A stretch of DNA of 21,261 nucleotides, taken from Sphacelaria rigidula (taxonomy: Eukaryota; Phaeophyceae; Sphacelariales). Of the stretch, positions 16,922 to 21,261 are shown piece after piece; position 1 is the first letter of the stretch; every line of letters starts with the position of its first letter. Location: positions 1-21,261 of the forward strand of contig CAXNAA020000444.1 in the NCBI GenBank assembly GCA_964200075.2, read 5' to 3'. Both the position numbers and the translations under genes were made by a program. The notes under the pieces are model-generated. The model worked only from the letters and a program-made list of their open reading frames with translations, was not told the DNA's origin and did no database searches.

Positions 16922-16994
16922 TCCTCGAGAGTATTCCTTGGACGGATCCAGTATTCCAAGGTTGTGTTCTGTAGGGTACAATTTTCTGTGTATC

Positions 16995-17071
16995 CGGGGT
17001 ATTTTGCCGGGTGTTCACCGTACCGGACAGTTCTGTGACTTCTGTAAGACTTTCATACCGGTACCCGACAG
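16995..17071 (+). repeat. Mosaic minisatellite, segment 1
   Basis: Contains the array unit GACAGTTCTGTGACTTCTGT, AAGACTTTCATACC, GGTACCCGACAG. It is cut at 17071 by the hAT-like element and resumes at 18402. Confidence 0.7.
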
Positions 17072-17753
17072 CAGTGTTGAAAATCGAACGGAATAAAAAG
17101 TCCGATACGATTTTTCAAAATCTCGACGAAAAAACGTCGATATCGATTTTCTTGTCGATACTTGGAAAATGATGCAATGCGTATCGAGTACTGTATCGAG
17201 TGTCAATACGATACCGCTATTGGGGTAGGGACTCAGCTCGCAAGACCTGACGGTCCTACACTGTAACACTAGCAACCTAACCCGAAGTGGGTGCACGCCT
17301 TTTTGTTTGAAGGTACAGCAGCAGAAGTGTGTGATATGTTATTTGACACCATAGAAGCAGCGGCACGGCACGCGGCGTGATGCTTCTGTATAACAAAACT
17401 TGTTCGTCATCGTGCAAGAGGCAAGAGGCAAGAGAGGAAATTGATCACAACACCAGGTGTGATGTGTGATGCATAGCGTCTTGTTTAAGCCGGCGATATA
17501 CGTTTTGCTGTCACTATTCTGTTATGTTTCGATCGAATCAGAGCATTCACCTTGAATCTGCGCACTGCGCACTGGGAACACACTCCTCACTATTCAGTAA
17601 CAAACGCGCCAAACCTCCAACATGCACGATAAATGCAAACAAGGGCTCGCTTTTTCTGTTATACAGACTAAACAAGGGAAAACGTCGACAACATGCGTCC
17701 AACTTCTTCATTGGTGGATGCCCAACAAAGCATAAAATCCAGATCCCTAAACG

Positions 17754-18077
17754 TCAAAGCAACAGACTTGAAAACCTTACAGAAAACAAACAAATATGAT
17801 GGAAAATGGAATAGCTGTCTACCCTCACACGCGAAACACTCCCGCCGACATGAAACATCAGAAAGGGGGATAGGTCGTGGGGTAAGTCTGAAGGATTTGC
17901 TGCCTTCGCGGGTAATTTTACTTCCCCGTTCTCTTCACCCTTGGATGAGGGCACTGGGTCATCCGCTAGCGCACCAACAGCCGCTGTACCAGACACAGCT
18001 ACAGACTGTCCGGCAGAGGCGTCCACCGCAGACTTTGCGGTATGGCCAGCGACAAAGCCGACAGTCTGAAGACTCAT
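17754..18077 (-). CDS. Possible captured coding fragment inside the hAT-like element
   Basis: On the minus strand an ATG at 18077 (G at -3) opens a 107-codon frame starting MSLQTVGFVAGHTAKSAVD, followed by an Ala/Ser/Val-rich segment and a charged SSKGEENGEVKLPAK stretch. The first ~70 codons are more GC-rich than the surrounding element and look coding-like; the last ~25 look like read-through, and a TCT/GTAAGG donor lies near 17775. Upstream is a long pyrimidine-rich tract. It could be an exon carried by the transposon, part of a host gene, or chance. No family is recognised. Confidence 0.25.
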   Translation of the reverse strand: MSLQTVGFVAGHTAKSAVDASAGQSVAVSGTAAVGALADDPVPSSKGEENGEVKLPAKAANPSDLPHDLSPFLMFHVGGSVSRVRVDSYSIFHHICLFSVRFSSLLL

Positions 18078-18134
18078 GTCGCAGACCGGTGTGGTTCGCA
18101 GCAAGTGGGTTCGCAGTGCGCAGATGATGATGTG

Positions 18135-18242
18135 TGTAGTTTGTGGGGGTGAGGGATGAGGGGTGTGTGGTGGGGTGGTGGGCGAAGGCACGCGAAAAAG
18201 GGGGGACGACGTGCTGCCTAACCCCTCCCCCCCCCCTCCCCA
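18135..18242 (+). other. G-rich tract followed by C-rich tract
   Basis: 18143-18183 has repeated G runs (GGGGG, GGG, GGGG, GGGG, GGG) with short spacers, close to a G-quadruplex pattern, although one spacer is 8 bases. 18222-18241 is almost pure C. The two tracts could pair. Both are inside the hAT-like element. Confidence 0.5.
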
Positions 18243-18393
18243 GTGAAAAAAACAAGAAAAATATCGACAGTATCGATATCCGATATCGATTTTGATACGT
18301 ATCGACAAATATCGGCTTGGAAATCAGCGATCTCGATACGTCGTATCGACGACATTTATCGTATCGATTGTCGATACCCGATTTTCAACACTG

Positions 18394-18591
18394 CCCAACA
18401 GTTCTGTAATCTGTGTGAGACTTTTGTACCCTTACCCGATAGTTCTGTAGTATCTGTGAGACTCCCGTATCATTACCGGGGGGCACGGGCACGCTCTTGA
18501 TAAGATACCCGATTACGGGTACGGCTTTCTATGCGACCTCTATACCCTACCCGACAGTTTCTGTGATTTCTTCAAGTCTCCCATACCCTTA
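18394..18591 (+). repeat. Mosaic minisatellite, segment 2
   Basis: Array units of the CCCGAYAGTTCTGT...CTGTGAGACT type, plus one longer unit (about 18475-18540: GGGGGGCACGGGCACGCTCT, TGATAAGATACCCGATTACG, GGTACGG) that recurs near 20310, 20546 and 20708. It is ended by the mariner-like element at 18592. Confidence 0.75.
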
Positions 18592-19230
18592 CAAGCTGGT
18601 TCAGATTAAATACCCAAAAATTATTCCCCGGCTGATGACGAACGCAATACCCAGCCAATATGAACAAATGTGATGTCATACTGACCGCAATGAACAGACA
18701 AAAAGGGTGACATAGCCGGATTTTTGTTCAAGGCTACAGCGGTGGCGCTATGGACAAAAGTAAGTATCGACCAATCAGCGCCTGTCAAATTGTTCCGAAA
18801 ATGAAAACACGAATTCCAAGCCCAATTTCCACCGAATCTCCACATGGTTCACATCGTAGTAACCGTCATCAGCTTGGGAATCTAACGGGAGAACAAGATT
18901 TGAAAACGGTTCCAACGAGGTCGAATTTTGCCCGAAACCGTCATGTTTCGGTGATGTGGAGCTTTGGCGTCGTCTAATTTCTCCTTGAAATACGTACGGA
19001 AGACCACGGGAGCCTCCAGACGATTTCCCTTTCATCTGTTGGAGAAAAGCTCAGATCATCCTCAAACTTGGCAGTTCCGTAGGTATTGATGCTCCAAATG
19101 GAATAATTATATTCTTGGCAAGATTTCGAAGTTTCTCCTTTCTCTACCGGCTTCCGGGGGTTCCAGCATAAAGACCCCAGGAAACCGGTACAGAATGCCC
19201 CAAAACCAAAATTTTGACAAGTTAGGATTA

Positions 19231-19285
19231 CGTGATATGCCACGGAACATGTGTACCAATTTTCGTTGCTCAACACGAAAAACTA
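19231..19285 (+). repeat. Internal 60-bp repeat, copy A
   Basis: Core ACATGTGTACCAATTTTCGT; related to copies at 19389-19452 (reverse) and 20204-20267 (forward). The most diverged of the three. Confidence 0.5.
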
Positions 19286-19388
19286 AAACGGCTGGGTCTT
19301 TTACCGTGAAAGCAACCCCCCAAAAGGACGATTTTGTACTTCAATCAAGTAATTACAGACTTTTTTATACTTCAGCGCACGTTTTGGT

Positions 19389-19452
19389 ATTTCCTCGCGC
19401 CGTTTTTTCGAGTTAGACCACGAAAATTTGTACACCTGTTCTGGAGGGCACT
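19389..19452 (-). repeat. Internal 60-bp repeat, copy B (inverted)
   Basis: The reverse complement reads AGTGCCCTCCAGAACAGGTG, TACAAATTTTCGTGGTCTAA, CTCGAAAAAACGGCGCGAGG. It aligns with copy C at roughly 85% by eye. Confidence 0.7.
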
Positions 19453-19489
19453 ATCAAAAACTCGAAGACCGGGGTTCCTTAATTTTTTT

Positions 19490-19615
19490 AGTTGGTGGCT
19501 TTTTATTCAAGGTCGCGGTTGACCTACTTGACCGGGGGGGAGGTCAAATCCCGACTATCTCGACACAAAAAAACAAACAAATGGTTTTTAGATTCAAGTA
19601 CGAGCTGGGCCAGCC
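19490..19615 (+). repeat. Possible degenerate SINE ending in the shared 18-base tail
   Basis: A B-box-like AGGTCAAATCCCGAC (19541-19555) is followed after about 45 bases by GTACGAGCTGGGCCAGCC (19598-19615). That 18-mer is identical to the reverse complement of 953-970, the 3' end of SINE copy 1. The head is too decayed to prove a tRNA origin. Confidence 0.35.
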
Positions 19616-19944
19616 AAGAGTAGGTGTGAATCTCGCTCAGGCAACGCACGGCGCAATATTAGGAGTTGGACGCTGAAATTTTGACAGCAGCTCTTCATGA
19701 TCGACATACAGAGAATCACGTGACCAGCAAGTGAACAAAGAAAAAAGAAGTTACAGTATTGGGATTTGAAAATTCAGCAAAAACAAGATAATGTCAAAAG
19801 TACAGGAAAAACAGGAGAATCTGAAGCTGGACTCGCAAAGTATCAGTCCCTTGGGTGCAGAAGGTCTTCCTGAAATTTCAGCTCAAGACTCGTCGAATTG
19901 GGCCGTGCGTTCAACATCTTCCGTGACGCTGCTACACCACTATA

Positions 19945-20005
19945 AATGAAGTAATGGTAGACTACTACTATGGAGGCCATGAGTTCGAATCCCGACAGAT
20001 TCTCT
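19945..20005 (+). repeat. tRNA-like remnant (possible SINE head)
   Basis: GAGTTCGAATCCCGA (19981-19995) is a near-perfect RNA polymerase III B-box / tRNA T-arm. AATGGTAGACT upstream resembles the end of a tRNA D-arm. The gap between the boxes is about 8 bases shorter than in a tRNA, so it is not a functional tRNA gene. Body sequence is unlike copy 2. Confidence 0.4.
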
Positions 20006-20203
20006 TTTTCTCTTCGTCCGTCGTTAAGGTCATACATTATGCAGTACATTTGTTTCATTTTTCTTCTTCATTCAGCGGCGGTGCCGTGTGTCACCAGGTT
20101 GGTCTACACTTTACAGTGAAATGCTTATATCGGGTTCATTCGGGAAACTGGGAAAGCTGTGGTGTGAGCAAGTTTTAGCAGCTTTCAAGCTGGCCCAGCT
20201 CGC

Positions 20204-20267
20204 AGTGCCCTCATGAACACGTGTGCAAATTTTCGTGGTCTGACTCGAAAGAACGGCGTGAGGAAAT
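20204..20267 (+). repeat. Internal 60-bp repeat, copy C
   Basis: Reads AGTGCCCTCATGAACACGTG, TGCAAATTTTCGTGGTCTGA, CTCGAAAGAACGGCGTGAGG and runs straight into the right terminal inverted repeat of the mariner-like element. Inverted relative to copy B. Confidence 0.7.
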
Positions 20268-20308
20268 CCCGGGGAACGAATTTTGGGTGTTCAATCTGAA
20301 CCAGCTTG

Positions 20309-20915
20309 TACCCGGAGCGCGGGTATGCTCTTGAAAAAATACCCGATTGCCGGTACGGTTTTTCTGTAAGCCTCGCATACCCGATAAGTTTTGTGATTTC
20401 TGTAGACTTCCATCCAGTACCGGTACCCGACAGTACTGTGACTTCTGTAGTATTTCCATACCAGTACCCGACAGTACTGTGGTCTCTGTAAGACTTTCAT
20501 ACCCTTACCCGATAGTTGTGTAATCTCTGGAAGACTCCCGCAGCGTTACGGGGGGGGGGGCACGGGTGTGCTCTTGATCAGATACCCCGTTGCGGGTACG
20601 GTTTACTGTGTAACCTCTGTACCCTACTCGACAGTTTCTGTGAGTTATGTAAGCCTCCCATACCCTTACCCGACAGTTCTGTGAGTAATGTACATAATGT
20701 TTACCCGCACCCGGAGCGCGGGTACGTTTATGAAGAAATACTTGATTGCCGGTGCGGTTTTCTGTAAGCTTCCATACCGTACCCGAAAACTTCTGTAATT
20801 TATGTAAGACTTTCATCCAGTACCGGTACCCGACAGTTCTGTGAGGCTTTCATACTCATACCCGATGTTTCTTCAACATCTGTAAGGAATATCATCCCCT
20901 ACAGAACATACCCGT
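20309..20915 (+). repeat. Mosaic minisatellite, segment 3 (main array)
   Basis: Two interspersed unit types. The short unit (about 40-48 bp) runs CCCGACAGTTCTGTGA..., CTGTAAGACTTTC, CATACCCTTAC, with many variants. The long unit contains a GC-rich GGAGCGCGGG or GGGGGGCACGGG core, then TGATCAGATACCCCGTTGCG-like, then GGTACGGTTT. Long units begin near 20310, 20546 and 20708. Divergence between units is high (roughly 20-30% by eye), so the array is old. Confidence 0.75.
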
Positions 20916-20943
20916 ACCATACAGAACACAACATTGCAGTATT

Positions 20944-21261
20944 TCTTTAGCCTCTTTTCCCCACGGTCCCACTGTTACGGTTCAACATGTGAACGCTACT
21001 TTTTGTCACGTATATTTTCAAGGGGGTCCAGTGAGACCTCCACAACACTCGCGGTTAAACAGGGGGAAATGGCTGTCCTCGGACAGCGTGTTGCCCAATA
21101 ATACTGGAGTCCACGCACTATGGCTGTCCCGATTGACAGACACATACATGCCATACACGACGCGCGAGTGAAAATGCTGAGCTTATGTCTCACCTGTCTT
21201 TCTTTTCCTGGTTCTTGTCCTTTATTATCTTCTCTCTTCCTTTCTTTCGGTGTACACTTCT
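20944..21261. other. Right flank, no gene recognised
   Basis: Holds a perfect hairpin GCTGTCC-TC-GGACAGC (21072-21087) and a pyrimidine-rich stretch at about 21190-21250 (on the + strand). The latter could be a splice or promoter-proximal tract of a gene beyond the window, which cannot be tested here. Confidence 0.4.

Larger units (their letters stand above)
17072..18393. mobile_element. Non-autonomous hAT-like transposon (1322 bp)
   Basis: Perfect 15 bp terminal inverted repeats CAGTGTTGAAAATCG (17072-17086; inverted at 18379-18393). The flanks are CCCGACAG (17064-17071) and CCCAACAG (18394-18401), an 8 bp target duplication with one mismatch. CAG-type ends and 8 bp duplications are hallmarks of the hAT superfamily. 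Both subterminal regions are dense in TATCGA/TCGATA hexamers (17140-17215 and 18260-18376), like transposase-binding subterminal repeats of known hATs. Excision in silico gives GTACCCGACAGTTCTGTAAT, a normal array junction. No hAT transposase (no hAT dimerisation or BED domain) is seen, so it would depend on transposase from elsewhere. Confidence 0.85.
18592..20308. mobile_element. Non-autonomous Tc1/mariner-like transposon (1717 bp)
   Basis: The left end CAAGCTGGTTCAGATTAAAT (18592 on) is inverted at the right end (20268-20308: ...ATCTGAACCAGCTTG). The match runs about 40 bases with few mismatches, through CCCAAAAATT and TTCCCCGG. TA lies on both sides (18590-18591 and 20309-20310), as expected for Tc1/mariner target duplication. 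Removing the element and one TA gives CATACCCTTACCCGGAGCGC, a normal array junction. No DDE/D transposase is recognisable. Inside are further repeats (three copies of a ~60 bp unit, tRNA-like remnants), so it has been invaded or is built from repeats. Confidence 0.8.
16950..20943. mobile_element. Composite repeat island with imperfect terminal inverted repeats
   Basis: The left end (16950-16979, including GTTGTGTTCTGTAGGGTA) and the reverse complement of the right end (20914-20943, including GTTGTGTTCTGTATGGTA) match over about 30 bases with about 5 mismatches. Between them lie the mosaic minisatellite and two nested transposons. Subtracting the nested elements leaves about 945 bp of mostly minisatellite. 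No target duplication was found at the outer ends, so this may be a decayed element or an inverted pair of array units. Confidence 0.4.

Noticed and set aside
19945-20005. Functional tRNA gene at the perfect-looking B-box
   Set aside because: The box spacing is about 8 bases too short and there is no pairing acceptor stem.
20309-20915. CRISPR-like array
   Set aside because: Units are degenerate and contiguous with no unique spacers of constant length, and the genome is eukaryotic with spliceosomal introns.

Overview
This is a nuclear genomic window from a photosynthetic eukaryote. The one gene that can be identified with certainty is a spliced, nucleus-encoded glutamyl-tRNA reductase (HEMA, first committed step of the C5 tetrapyrrole/chlorophyll pathway) on the + strand, with five exons spread over 1905-10304. 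All four introns are GT...AG. Its N-terminus looks like a secretory signal peptide followed by a Ser/Thr/Arg-rich transit-type stretch, the two-part leader used to enter complex (secondary) plastids. That, with long introns and many transposon remnants, suggests an alga with a secondary plastid, perhaps an ochrophyte such as a brown alga. The usual Phe just after the signal-peptide cleavage site is not obvious, so the lineage is an inference.

Layout. 1-1900: intergenic, with a 10-N gap, a reverse-strand truncated SINE and a short stretch matching one end of a Stowaway-type mariner MITE. 1905-10304: HEMA; the introns hold a direct repeat (intron 1), a hairpin (intron 2) and a foldback element (intron 4). 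10305-13000: no recognisable gene, only a few open stretches next to good splice signals. 13000-15100: a cluster of diverged inverted repeats of one family, interrupted by a tRNA-headed SINE with a (CA)n tail and by a CAA-tailed retroposon with a visible CAAGATT target duplication. 16020-16921: a two-exon minus-strand gene ending in a PDZ-like domain.

16950-20943 is a nested repeat island. A mosaic, degenerate minisatellite is bounded by imperfect ~30 bp inverted ends and is split by two further elements. One is a 1322 bp hAT-like element (15 bp terminal inverted repeats, 8 bp target duplication with one mismatch). The other is a 1717 bp Tc1/mariner-like element (about 40 bp inverted ends, TA target duplication). 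Removing each element in silico restores a normal minisatellite junction, which is strong internal support for both calls. Neither encodes a recognisable transposase, so both look non-autonomous. The hAT-like element may carry a captured coding fragment on its minus strand.

I see no prokaryote-type operon, CRISPR array, defence system or toxin gene. The unusual content is the layered history of mobile elements and the structure of the HEMA leader.
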